DNA from: Fimenecus sp964527585
GTDB lineage: Bacteria; Bacillota; Clostridia; Oscillospirales; Acutalibacteraceae
Assembly: GCA_964527585.1 (NCBI GenBank)
Contig: CAZGPE010000017.1
Location: 1 to 32,314 of the forward strand
Length of the DNA: 32,314 bases
Reading direction: 5' to 3'
Position numbers and translations under genes: made by a program. The stretch's first letter is position 1. Each line of letters opens with the position of its first letter. Positions 1 through 8,534 of the stretch are shown here, piece after piece. The notes under the pieces are model-generated. The model was not told the DNA's origin and searched no databases. It was given only the letters and a program-made list of their open reading frames with translations.

Positions 1-236
1 TTGCCGTTGATCTCTTCCATCTTTTTAACGCCTTCCATAGCCTGAGCCATGATTTCGTCGTTTATTTTTCTGCCGTCTTCATAATACTGTGTGCAAGCCT
101 CAGTTGTAATTGTAAAGCCCTGAGGAACAGGAAGACCGATAGCAGTCATCTCAGCAAGGTTAGCGCCTTTACCGCCGAGAAGGTTACGCATGGTCATGTC
201 GCCTTCGCTAAACATGTATACCCATTTGTTTGCCAT
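1..236 (-). CDS. ppdK: Pyruvate, phosphate dikinase, N-terminal fragment
   Basis: Partial gene: the start is inside the window and the rest lies beyond the left edge. The enzyme interconverts pyruvate, ATP and Pi with PEP, AMP and PPi, a cytoplasmic step common in anaerobic Clostridia. About 78 residues are visible. They begin MANKWVYMFSEGD and continue through MRNLLGGKGANLAEM and GLPVPQGFTITTEAC, the family's characteristic start of the nucleotide-binding domain. The ATG at 236-234 is preceded by a GGAGG ribosome binding site with short spacing. A promoter-like extended -10 lies about 90 bp upstream. The family identity is near certain from these motifs; catalytic His and PEP-binding domains cannot be examined. 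Confidence 0.95.
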   Translation of the reverse strand, partial: MANKWVYMFSEGDMTMRNLLGGKGANLAEMTAIGLPVPQGFTITTEACTQYYEDGRKINDEIMAQAMEGVKKMEEING

Positions 237-321
237 TTTACATACCTCCAAAAATTATTAACATAATAAAATGTGGTTGCCCAAAGGGCATAAACCCCAA
301 TAGGCAGAATTAACCGTTGTT

Positions 322-330
322 ATTATAACA
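322..330 (-). promoter_or_regulatory. Extended -10 promoter for ppdK
   Basis: On the minus strand this reads TGTTATAAT, a perfect -10 hexamer with an upstream TG, i.e. an extended -10. The sequence 17 bp further upstream is a poor -35, which an extended -10 can compensate for. It lies in the 215-bp gap between ppdK and the terminator of the neighbouring operon, oriented toward ppdK. The rest of the gap is AT-rich and shows nothing else I can name. Confidence 0.55.
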
Positions 331-400
331 GAAAAAAACATATAATGCTACTGTTTTTTCAAATTTTTCCTACCGATATTCTATATTTTTGCCTTTTGCG

Positions 401-442
401 AAAAAAAGAGTCCCGCACGGACAAAAAACCTCCGTGCAGGAC
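401..442 (-). terminator. Terminator ending the pyrH-to-M20 operon
   Basis: An 11-bp stem (410-420 with 432-442, one mismatch) with an 11-nt loop. On the minus strand it is followed by a run of seven T (complement of 401-407). It sits just past the stop of the M20 peptidase gene and is the only strong intrinsic terminator seen for the long minus-strand operon. Confidence 0.9.
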
Positions 443-451
443 CTGATTTTA

Positions 452-1921
452 TCAATCTTTAGTCATTTCTTTTACATAACGCTTGAAGAATACCAAAGCG
501 CCTTCAATGGCTGACAAAGGTAAGCGTTCGTTTGTTCCGTGAGTGCAAAGCAAAAGTTTTGTATCGGTTACAAACGGTGAAAATCTGTAAATGTTTTCAC
601 ATACGGGTTCATAGTTATAAGCATCTGTTCCGCCCATTACAAGATAAGGCGCAACAAGATTTTTGCTATCGGATTCCTCGCAAAGCTTTTTAATTGTATT
701 AAATGCTTTTGAATCTGTCGGTGAAACCGCCGAAGCTTCTTTACCTACAAGGAATTTAACATCAATATTCTTGTTCTTAACAGACTTTCTGATATGCTCT
801 TCAACATCGGGGATTGTAACGCCGGGCATTGTACGGAAGTTAACGGTAATCGAAGCTTTCTGGGGAAGAACATTAAACTGAGGACTTCCCGAAGCCATTG
901 TAACCGCCGTACAAGTGCGAATAAGAGATGCCGCAGGCGGAATTTTGGTCATAATTTTAAGAATAAGCGGTTTTAAGAGTTTCAAATTGCACGCTAAAAT
1001 TCTTACCGGATAAGAGCAACGCTTTCCGACCTTTGTAAACAGGTCATAAACGAACTGCGGCATTTTCGCCTTGAACTGATGTCCTTCAATGTCCTTAATA
1101 ACATCCGCAAGGTGTCCGATCGCCGTGTGTTCGGGGGGCTGAGAAGAATGTCCGCCTTTTGCGTTTACGCTGATTTCGTAGTTAACACTGCCTTTTTCGG
1201 CTATTCCTACGCCGGCAAGTGTGCAGTCAAGTATACCTTTAACATTAACAGGAAGAAGCGCTCCGCCTTCATCGACAACCGCTTCGAGATGAACTCCCTG
1301 ATCTTTAAGATACTGAGCGATTTGCTTTGCTCCGTTATCGGGCGCCGCTACAACTTCTTCGTTATGGCCTAAGCAAATATAAACCGTTCTTTTCGGAACA
1401 TAACCGTCGGCAATAAGCTGTTCCATACTCTCCATAACGGCGATAAGATGGTTTTTCATATCCAAAGCGCCTCTGCCCCAGATAAACTCACCGTCATTAT
1501 ATCCTTCAAAAGGATCATGTTCCCAATCATCCCATGTTCCTTCGTTTATCGGAACAACATCCTGATGCGAAAGAAGGGCGATTGCATCAAGAGAAGGATC
1601 GGTTCCTTCCCATTTGAAAACAAGGCTTGCATCGGCAATTTTTGTCTTTGTCATTGTCTTATGAACAAGGGGATAACGCTCTTCCAAGAACTTATGGAAC
1701 TTGTCAAACTCGTTCCAATCTACCAATTCCCTGTCATAATTTGAAATTGTCTTAATTTTGATTGCGTCGCTGAGATTTTTGCAGTAACGGTCAATATCGA
1801 CATTTTCAGTCTGTCCGTCTTTTTTTGTTTCGGCGGGTTTATCAACCCAAAATGCCGCTTTAATTAAAGTAATTACGATTGCAAGTGCAATTATCGCAAG
1901 AACTATCCATAAAACTGTCAT
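452..1921 (-). CDS. Membrane-anchored M20 family metallopeptidase (CPS1/PM20D1-like)
   Basis: 489 residues. Zinc-dependent M20 peptidase/amidohydrolase. The expected di-metal ligands are visible: H119 and D121 in LLSHQDVVP, D154 in GRGALDMKN, E188/E189 in GHNEE, D217 in DEGG and H461 in CTHGTNE. A long lid/dimerisation region lies between. Residues 3-24 form a single hydrophobic helix before the catalytic domain, predicting an N-terminal membrane anchor. The overall arrangement resembles carboxypeptidase S and PM20D1 rather than soluble ArgE, DapE or PepV. The substrate is not determinable; short peptides or N-acyl amino acids are possible. The start has an upstream AAAGGAA site. It is the last gene of the pyrH-polC operon, 16 bp after the DUF3592 gene and just before a terminator. 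Confidence 0.9.
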   Translation of the reverse strand: MTVLWIVLAIIALAIVITLIKAAFWVDKPAETKKDGQTENVDIDRYCKNLSDAIKIKTISNYDRELVDWNEFDKFHKFLEERYPLVHKTMTKTKIADASLVFKWEGTDPSLDAIALLSHQDVVPINEGTWDDWEHDPFEGYNDGEFIWGRGALDMKNHLIAVMESMEQLIADGYVPKRTVYICLGHNEEVVAAPDNGAKQIAQYLKDQGVHLEAVVDEGGALLPVNVKGILDCTLAGVGIAEKGSVNYEISVNAKGGHSSQPPEHTAIGHLADVIKDIEGHQFKAKMPQFVYDLFTKVGKRCSYPVRILACNLKLLKPLILKIMTKIPPAASLIRTCTAVTMASGSPQFNVLPQKASITVNFRTMPGVTIPDVEEHIRKSVKNKNIDVKFLVGKEASAVSPTDSKAFNTIKKLCEESDSKNLVAPYLVMGGTDAYNYEPVCENIYRFSPFVTDTKLLLCTHGTNERLPLSAIEGALVFFKRYVKEMTKD

Positions 1922-1937
1922 AATTTTATTTCCTTTC

Positions 1938-2573
1938 TCATTTATCGGTTTTTACAAAATATATGTTCGGTTTTTTTGCGTGATAATATACGCTGACCGT
2001 CTTACCGTTAAAGGTTTTCGCATATTCACGGCTTAATGATTTGCTTACAAACGGTTTTCCCTTGCGCTTAAGCACATCAGAACTGTCGCAGAGAAGTTTT
2101 CGCCTTGAAAAAGGTGCTTTTTTTATTCCCTTAACCGCACAGTTTATCCGAACACCGTTATTCAACAGCACCGTTTTTTTCTTCATCGGAAGATATAAAG
2201 CGGTTTCAATCACCGCAAGTATTATTCCCGCAAAGAGCAAAGCGTAGCTGACTTTTGAAGATTCCACAAAAATTTTTTCGGGGTTTTCTTTATCGTAATA
2301 AACGGCGACCTGTTCACCTATATATGTTTCGCTGTCGGCATAATCATATTCGACCTCAAACCTTTGCGAATCGGCAAAATACATCAAAATATATTGCTTT
2401 TTGCCGTCATCCGTCTTTTCGGCTTTTGAAACATATCCGAAAGTTTTTTCATACTTTTTTACAGTCGCATTATCCTTTATTAAAAAGACTCCGCCGAGAA
2501 TTACGGCAATAAGATTTATTACCGTCAAAGTAATAAAGATTTTATCAAGGTTTTTAACAATTTTTTCTTTCAT
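1938..2573 (-). CDS. DUF3592-like membrane protein
   Basis: 211 residues from the start chosen here. The open frame extends to 2639, inside the end of polC, but the ATG at 2573 has a GGGGAG site seven bases upstream and the earlier start has none. A hydrophobic N-terminal helix is followed by an extracytoplasmic-looking stretch with repeated G-x-V and V-x-Y-Y-D-K-E-N-P patterns, then a second helix near the middle and a short basic C-terminal part. The pattern 'YxxxyFADSQ..FEVEY..G.QVAVYYDKENP' is typical of DUF3592 proteins, whose function is unknown. It lies between polC and the M20 peptidase and is probably co-transcribed. It could affect membrane or envelope quality, but nothing in the sequence shows that. 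Confidence 0.65.
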   Translation of the reverse strand: MKEKIVKNLDKIFITLTVINLIAVILGGVFLIKDNATVKKYEKTFGYVSKAEKTDDGKKQYILMYFADSQRFEVEYDYADSETYIGEQVAVYYDKENPEKIFVESSKVSYALLFAGIILAVIETALYLPMKKKTVLLNNGVRINCAVKGIKKAPFSRRKLLCDSSDVLKRKGKPFVSKSLSREYAKTFNGKTVSVYYHAKKPNIYFVKTDK

Positions 2574-2587
2574 CTTATCACTCCCCA

Positions 2588-5500
2588 TTAAAATAATGAC
2601 AACTGAGACGATTCGGGCAAATCTCCGAAAGCACCGCATTCTCTGAGCATTTCAATTGTACTTTTTCCCGCTTTCGCCCGTTCGGCAAAATCTTCGATTG
2701 AGACAAATTCTCCCTTGCCGTCATCTCTTGCCGCAGCAAGCGGATAAGCCGCAGAATCTCCGACACCGGAAAGCGCTCCGAACGGCATTCTTATTTTACC
2801 GTCCTCAATCATATAGTCTTTTGCTTTTGATTTATATATGTCGACGGGAAGAAGTTCAACATTTCTCGCTATCATTTCATTTACAACCTGCAAAGCCGTA
2901 TACTGATCTTTATCTTTGGCGCTTGCCGTTTTCTCTTTAACTTTTTGGTCGATTTCTCTCATCTTATCACGAACAGCCTGTCTGCCCTTGATAACGGTCG
3001 AAGCATCAAGATCTCCTCCACGCACTGTAAGAAACGCCGTGTAATATTCAAGAGGCTTATATATTTTATACCATCCCAAACGCAAAGCCGCAATAACATA
3101 AGCCGCAGCGTGAGCTTTCGGGAACATATATTTTATTTTACGGCACGAATCCATATACCATTCGGGAACATTGCAAGCACGCATCGCTTCTTCGGCACCT
3201 TCCGGGAATCCGACTTTCGCAACAATTCCTTTTCTGGTTTTTTCCATAATGTTAAATGCCATACTCGGTTCAAGACCTGCGTGCATAAGATAAGTCATAA
3301 TGCTGTCTCTTGTTCCGATAACCGAAGAAATCGTACATATACCGTCATGAATAAGGTCCTGTGCGTTTCCGTTCCATACATCCGTACCGTGAGAAAGTCC
3401 GGAAATCTGTAAAAGGTCGGAAAAGGTTTTCGGCTGTGCTTCAATGAGCATCTGACGGACAAACGGAGTTCCCATTTCGGGAATCGAAAGAGTTCCCGTT
3501 TCACAGTCTATATCTTCGGGTTTCAATCCCAACGGTTCCGGGCTTGTGCAAAGTTTGATTATTTCCGGATCGCACACATCAATATCCATAACCGGTATTC
3601 CCGTAAGATCTTCAAGATGTTTATAAAGTGTCGGAACATCGTGTCCGAGAATATCGAGTTTTAATATCGTATCATGCAGAGAATGGAAATCGAAGTGAGT
3701 TGTTTCCATATCACTTGAAGTATCGTCCGCAGGATACTGAACCGGGGTGAAATCATAAACATCGTAAGCGTTCGGCACGACAACCATTCCGCCGGGATGC
3801 TGTCCGGTCGTCCTTTTAACGCCTGTACAACCGACTGTAAGTCTGTCTTCTTCGGCTCTTGTTACCGTTCTGCCCTTGCTCTCAAGATATTTTTTTACGA
3901 AGCCGTAAGCGGTTTTATCAGCAACCGAAGCCGTTGTTCCCGCCTTAAACACATGGGAAGAGCCGAAAAGTTCTTCGGTGTATCTATGTGCTTTTCCCTG
4001 ATATTCGCCGGAAAAGTTAAGGTCAATATCGGGAGCCTTATCTCCATGGAATCCGAGGAAAGTTTCGAACGGAATTTCGTGTCCGTCTCTGATAAGGTCT
4101 GTGTTACATTCGGGGCATTTTGCCGGCGGCATATCGAATCCCGAACCGTATTCACCCTGAGTAAAGAATTTGGAGTAATTGCAGTTAGGGCATCTGTAAT
4201 GCGGAGCAAGAGGGTTTACTTCGGAAATACCCGCCATCGTAGCGACAAACGACGAACCTACCGATCCTCTCGATCCGACATGGTATCCGTGATCTTCCGA
4301 GTCCCACACAAGTTTCTGAGCGATTATGTAAAGAACGGCAAATCCGTTTTCGATAATCGAATCAAGTTCTCGGTTAAGGCGTGTTTCCACTATTTCCGGA
4401 ACAGCACCGTCTTTTTCATACCACTGTTTAGCCTTTGTCCAGCAAATATCACGAAGTTGCTCTTCACTGCCTTCGATTGACGGCTGATATGTTCCGTCGG
4501 GGAAGGGTTTGAGTGTTTCGATCATATCGGCAATTTTATTGGGATTGGTAATTACAACTTCATGTGCCGTTTCTTCTCCGAGATATGAGAGATCCGAAAG
4601 CATTTCTTCGGTTGTTTTGAAATAAAGCGGAGCCTGATTATCCGCATCGTCAAATCCCTGTCCCGCCATTAAAATCGCTCTGTATTGAGCGTCTTCGGGA
4701 TCCATAAAATGCACATCTCCCGTTGCAACTACGGGTTTTCCGATCGCATCGGCAACGGAAATAATCTTTTTGTTTATGTTTTCAATATCTTCAACGCATT
4801 TGATTTTATCGTATCTCTTGTTGCGTTCGGGATTTTTCGCCATAGGATCGGAATGTGCCTCAATCATAAAGCGGTTATTTCCCGTCGGCTGAATTTCCAA
4901 ATAATCGTAAAACGATGCCGTTTCGATAATTTCTTCTTCGGGGAGTTCGTCGAGAATCGCCCTGTAAAGATTTCCCGCTTCGCACGCAGAACCGATTATC
5001 AGGCCTTCACGGTGCTTTATGATTTCCGATTTCGGCATCCTCGGTTTCTTGTAAAAATAATTGATATTCGACATAGAAACCAATTTGTAAAGATTTTTAA
5101 GTCCGACCGAATTCTTTACAAGAATTATCAAATGATATGTCGGCAAATCTTTTATCGGTGTTTCCGGATTTTTCATATCGTCGACAAAATATGCTTCTAC
5201 ACCGTATATGATTTTAATTTTTCCTTTTGCCGTATTAGCCGCTTCCGGAAATCCCTGAACGCATCCGTGATCGGTAATCGCAATCGCCTTATGCCCCCAC
5301 TTTATCGCTCTTTCGACAAGTTTTTTAGGCTGAGTCATTCCGTCCATCTGCGACATATTTGTATGCAAATGCAGTTCGACTCTTTTTTCCTTCGATTTAT
5401 CTTCCTTTTCTATCGGAGTTACAAGGCAAATACTTCTCGGATTGATTACATTTTCGCCCCGGTATTTGTCAAACGACATCGACCCCGAAAGCACAACATA

Positions 5501-6361
5501 TTTTCCGTCCGAAATGTAATTAAGCAAATCGTCGCAATAGTCTTTCTTCTCGAAAATGACAACCGAATACGAATATGAATTATCCGTTATATTAAACGAA
5601 ATTATATATTTGTCGCCGTTTCTCGTAAGTCTTGATTCAAATGAAAAAACACGGCCCCAAACAGTTACTCTGTCATCACTCGAAGTAATTTCCGACATAG
5701 GCTTCGGAGCGCCCTTTATCTTACTGCCGTAAATAACTTTCAAACTGTCGGTATAGTACGGATAGCCTTCTTCTATAACCTCCGCCTTCATCGGAGCCGA
5801 TTTGTCAACGGGTTTAGGTCGCATTTGCTCATCAATTTTCTGCTGCTTTTCAATAAGAGCCTGAGCCGAATTTTCCGCTTCGTCGCTTTGCCGAATAATT
5901 ACCTTCAAACCGACATTGAATCTTTCCGATATGATTTTTTCCACTGCTTTGTCGCAACCGGCTGAGCAAAGCACATCTCTTCCGCCGTGTGCGAGAAGTA
6001 TATGCAGTTCACCCGGCGTTTCGTATGAAAATTCACAGTTATCTAAAAAACCGTTGGCCACTACCGACCTACGCTTTATTATTTCACGCAATTCCGCATC
6101 ATATTTATTTGAAAGCAGACCGCTGTCGAAAACAGGTTCAATTGAAAACTCGGAAATTTGAAGCCTTTCGGCAAGAAGTTTTCCGATTGAATCAAGCGTC
6201 CTTTCCGACATAAGTATCGGAAAACTCACAACAGCAGTCAATGAGTCCTCGGCTTCGCTGTTACTTTTAAGAAGCCTGAGAACTTTTGCGTTGTTAAGCG
6301 CCCTGTCATATTTTTTCAGTTCGCCTGCATAGTCCGCAAACAAATCGTAAAAACCGTTCAT
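2588..6361 (-). CDS. polC: DNA polymerase III alpha subunit, PolC type, lacking the exonuclease domain
   Basis: 1257 residues; replicative polymerase of low-GC Gram-positives. Order seen: N-terminal domain; OB-fold at about 225-310; PHP domain from ELHLHT (H331, H333) to GDVHF (D549, H551); zinc-binding CPNC and CPEC pairs near 724 and 750; catalytic PDIDLNFSGEYQ (D778, D780) and LKLDILGHD (D903); helix-hairpin region; C-terminal clamp motif QLSLF. In the classical enzyme (1437 residues in B. subtilis) a DnaQ-like exonuclease is inserted in the PHP domain. Here the chain goes from GVEAYFVDD (to 395) straight to LPTYHLIILVKN (from 406), with no DVETTG, HNAxFD or HHRAxxDA motif anywhere. No stop or frame break is seen at the junction. 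The nine PHP metal ligands look intact. Start: ATG with an AAGGA site. It lies 20 bp after ispG in the same operon. Confidence 0.97.
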   Translation of the reverse strand: MNGFYDLFADYAGELKKYDRALNNAKVLRLLKSNSEAEDSLTAVVSFPILMSERTLDSIGKLLAERLQISEFSIEPVFDSGLLSNKYDAELREIIKRRSVVANGFLDNCEFSYETPGELHILLAHGGRDVLCSAGCDKAVEKIISERFNVGLKVIIRQSDEAENSAQALIEKQQKIDEQMRPKPVDKSAPMKAEVIEEGYPYYTDSLKVIYGSKIKGAPKPMSEITSSDDRVTVWGRVFSFESRLTRNGDKYIISFNITDNSYSYSVVIFEKKDYCDDLLNYISDGKYVVLSGSMSFDKYRGENVINPRSICLVTPIEKEDKSKEKRVELHLHTNMSQMDGMTQPKKLVERAIKWGHKAIAITDHGCVQGFPEAANTAKGKIKIIYGVEAYFVDDMKNPETPIKDLPTYHLIILVKNSVGLKNLYKLVSMSNINYFYKKPRMPKSEIIKHREGLIIGSACEAGNLYRAILDELPEEEIIETASFYDYLEIQPTGNNRFMIEAHSDPMAKNPERNKRYDKIKCVEDIENINKKIISVADAIGKPVVATGDVHFMDPEDAQYRAILMAGQGFDDADNQAPLYFKTTEEMLSDLSYLGEETAHEVVITNPNKIADMIETLKPFPDGTYQPSIEGSEEQLRDICWTKAKQWYEKDGAVPEIVETRLNRELDSIIENGFAVLYIIAQKLVWDSEDHGYHVGSRGSVGSSFVATMAGISEVNPLAPHYRCPNCNYSKFFTQGEYGSGFDMPPAKCPECNTDLIRDGHEIPFETFLGFHGDKAPDIDLNFSGEYQGKAHRYTEELFGSSHVFKAGTTASVADKTAYGFVKKYLESKGRTVTRAEEDRLTVGCTGVKRTTGQHPGGMVVVPNAYDVYDFTPVQYPADDTSSDMETTHFDFHSLHDTILKLDILGHDVPTLYKHLEDLTGIPVMDIDVCDPEIIKLCTSPEPLGLKPEDIDCETGTLSIPEMGTPFVRQMLIEAQPKTFSDLLQISGLSHGTDVWNGNAQDLIHDGICTISSVIGTRDSIMTYLMHAGLEPSMAFNIMEKTRKGIVAKVGFPEGAEEAMRACNVPEWYMDSCRKIKYMFPKAHAAAYVIAALRLGWYKIYKPLEYYTAFLTVRGGDLDASTVIKGRQAVRDKMREIDQKVKEKTASAKDKDQYTALQVVNEMIARNVELLPVDIYKSKAKDYMIEDGKIRMPFGALSGVGDSAAYPLAAARDDGKGEFVSIEDFAERAKAGKSTIEMLRECGAFGDLPESSQLSLF

Positions 6362-6381
6362 ATATGTAAAATCCTTAATGA

Positions 6382-7431
6382 TTATAAATTATCTATTTCT
6401 TTTAATAATTCTTCGATTATTTTATCTTCAGGCACTTTTCTGAGAATTTCTCCGTGTTTGAAAAGTAACCCGTATCCGTCTCCGCCGGCAACACCGATGT
6501 CAGCCTCTTTGGCTTCTCCGGGACCGTTTACGGCACAACCCATAACCGCAACTTTTATAGGTTTCTTAACACAGGATAATTCCTTTTCGACTTTTTGAGC
6601 AAGAGAAATCAAGTCGATTTTCGTTCTTCCGCAAGTCGGACACGAAACAATCTGCGGGCAGTCGGTCTTAATGCCTACCGCTTTGAGAATATCAAATCCG
6701 GCAAAAACTTCTTCTATGGGATCATCGGTCAAAGAAACCCTGATCGTATCTCCTATTCCGTCCAGCAAAAGCGAACCGATACCTGCAGCGGATTTAAGCA
6801 TACCCATTCTTTTTGTTCCCGCTTCGGTTACTCCGAGATGAAGCGGATATTCGCATCTTTCGGCAACTAATCTGTATGCCGCCGTCATAGTTTGAACATC
6901 GGAAGATTTTATCGAAATTACAATATCGTCAAAGTCGAATTTTTCAAGCAGCGAAGCGTGTCTGAGTGCGCTTTCACACAAAGCTTCAGGCGTAACATGG
7001 CCGTATTTTTCAAGTAAATCTTTTTCGAGAGATCCCGAATTCACGCCGATTCTTATCGGAATATTCTTTTGTCTGCACGCATCGGCAACCGCTTTTATTC
7101 TGTCATCGGAACCGATGTTTCCGGGGTTTATCCTTATTTTATCAACTCCGGCGGCAACGCTTTCGAGAGCGCATCTGTAATCAAAATGTATATCGGCAAC
7201 AACCGGAATCGAAACAGCGTTTTTCACCGCATACAGCGTTTTTACCGCCTGAACATCCGGAACGGTAAGGCGCACTATCTCACAGCCTGCTTCTTCAAGC
7301 CTTTTTGCCTGATTGACATTCCCGTCTATATCGTGTGCGAGTACATTAAGCATTGACTGAACGGTAATTTTCCCGTTCGGTCCGATTTCGACATTTCCGG
7401 CTTTTACGGTTTTTGCGCTTCTGCGTATCAT
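6382..7431 (-). CDS. ispG: 4-hydroxy-3-methylbut-2-enyl diphosphate synthase
   Basis: 349 residues, the usual bacterial length. It converts methylerythritol cyclodiphosphate to HMBPP in the MEP isoprenoid pathway using a [4Fe-4S] cluster. The N-terminal TIM-barrel part contains VQSMLNVLAHD and IPVVADIHFDYR. The cluster ligands are in the C-terminal part: C264 and C267 (SCPTCGR), C299 (VMGCAVNGPGE) and E306. The ATG at 7431 follows a GAGG site and lies 14 bp after rseP. With dxr in the same operon, two MEP-pathway steps sit next to uppS, which consumes the pathway's products. Confidence 0.97.
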   Translation of the reverse strand: MIRRSAKTVKAGNVEIGPNGKITVQSMLNVLAHDIDGNVNQAKRLEEAGCEIVRLTVPDVQAVKTLYAVKNAVSIPVVADIHFDYRCALESVAAGVDKIRINPGNIGSDDRIKAVADACRQKNIPIRIGVNSGSLEKDLLEKYGHVTPEALCESALRHASLLEKFDFDDIVISIKSSDVQTMTAAYRLVAERCEYPLHLGVTEAGTKRMGMLKSAAGIGSLLLDGIGDTIRVSLTDDPIEEVFAGFDILKAVGIKTDCPQIVSCPTCGRTKIDLISLAQKVEKELSCVKKPIKVAVMGCAVNGPGEAKEADIGVAGGDGYGLLFKHGEILRKVPEDKIIEELLKEIDNL

Positions 7432-7445
7432 ATTTTCACCTCAAA

Positions 7446-8534
7446 TTATGATTGAACTATTCTGACTATATCGTTATAGGTTACAAATACCATTAACAGC
7501 ATCAACAGTGCAAGGCCTATGGCATGAACATAACCTTCATACTTCGGATTTATCGGTTTTCTTCTTATCGCTTCGATGATCAGGAAAAGCAATCTTCCGC
7601 CGTCAAGTGCCGGCAAAGGAAGAAGATTGGCAACCCCGAGATTGATTGTGATAAGCGCCATTATAAACAGCAGATTTTCAAAATTGCCGTTCGTTGCCGC
7701 AGAAGCGGTAACATCGGCTATAATATCAACAGTACCTACCGGACCGGCAAGTTCGGATGCACCATATCTTCCTGTTACTATATCGAAAAGGCTTAACCAT
7801 ACAAGCCGTGCCACCGATGCCGATTGGGTAAACGAATTTACCAAAACATTCTTAAATGTCGGCTTTTCACCGACAATAATAAAGTCATAAGAAATAAGCG
7901 TTACGCCGTTTTCCTGAGTTGTCTTAAACTCTACGGCGTTAAGTTCTTTCTTTTCGCCGTCTCTTTCAACGACAAAATCAATTATTCCGTCCTCGCTTCT
8001 TCCCATAAGAAAACTTATATCTCTTTCGGACAGAACCTTATGCCCGTCGATTTCAACGATTTTATCGCCTGCCTGCAAACCGTAATTTACGCTTTGAGCT
8101 CCGTCGTAAAAACTGTGAATTCTGTTCGTACCGATAAGGTCAGAAGAAGTTCCGAGTAATATTGCCATTATTACTATTCCGAGTATTAAATTCATTATCG
8201 CCCCTGCGGCAACAATGATTATCCTCTGTATCAGCGGTTTGTTATTAAACGCTCTCTCGTCATCGCTGTTTTCGTCCTCACCTTCCATGCTTACATATCC
8301 GCCAATCGGAAAACAGCGAACGGCATAAAGCGTTTCGCCCTTTTTCTTCTTGAAAATCGCAGGGCCCATACCTATGGAAAACTCATTTACCTTAACCTTA
8401 AAAAGTTTAGCACAGGTAAAATGACCGAATTCATGTATCATTATAATAAGTCCGAAAAACAGAAGTGCAACCGCAATCGTCCACACCTTTGACCAAACAC
8501 CCGAAGCAGTAATTTCAAGTAATATCTTAATCAC
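7446..8534 (-). CDS. rseP: Site-2 intramembrane zinc metalloprotease RseP/RasP
   Basis: 362 residues. Membrane protease that cleaves anti-sigma factors and remnant signal peptides within the membrane. The zinc motif HEFGH (H34, E35, H38) is in the first transmembrane segment. A PDZ domain lies near residues 130-200 (around GLQAGDKIVEIDG). The second motif is NLLPLPALDGGR in a C-terminal helix, supplying the third ligand Asp. The first codon is GTG at 8534, overlapping the dxr stop as GTGA without a clear ribosome binding site. Translation is probably coupled to dxr, and the exact start is less certain than for neighbouring genes. Confidence 0.95.
   Translation of the reverse strand: MIKILLEITASGVWSKVWTIAVALLFFGLIIMIHEFGHFTCAKLFKVKVNEFSIGMGPAIFKKKKGETLYAVRCFPIGGYVSMEGEDENSDDERAFNNKPLIQRIIIVAAGAIMNLILGIVIMAILLGTSSDLIGTNRIHSFYDGAQSVNYGLQAGDKIVEIDGHKVLSERDISFLMGRSEDGIIDFVVERDGEKKELNAVEFKTTQENGVTLISYDFIIVGEKPTFKNVLVNSFTQSASVARLVWLSLFDIVTGRYGASELAGPVGTVDIIADVTASAATNGNFENLLFIMALITINLGVANLLPLPALDGGRLLFLIIEAIRRKPINPKYEGYVHAIGLALLMLLMVFVTYNDIVRIVQS

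Noticed and set aside
4685..5578. A 297-codon plus-strand open frame
   Set aside because: It lies entirely antisense to the PHP/OB region of polC, has no recognisable motif and no suitable ribosome binding site. It is a shadow of polC codon use.
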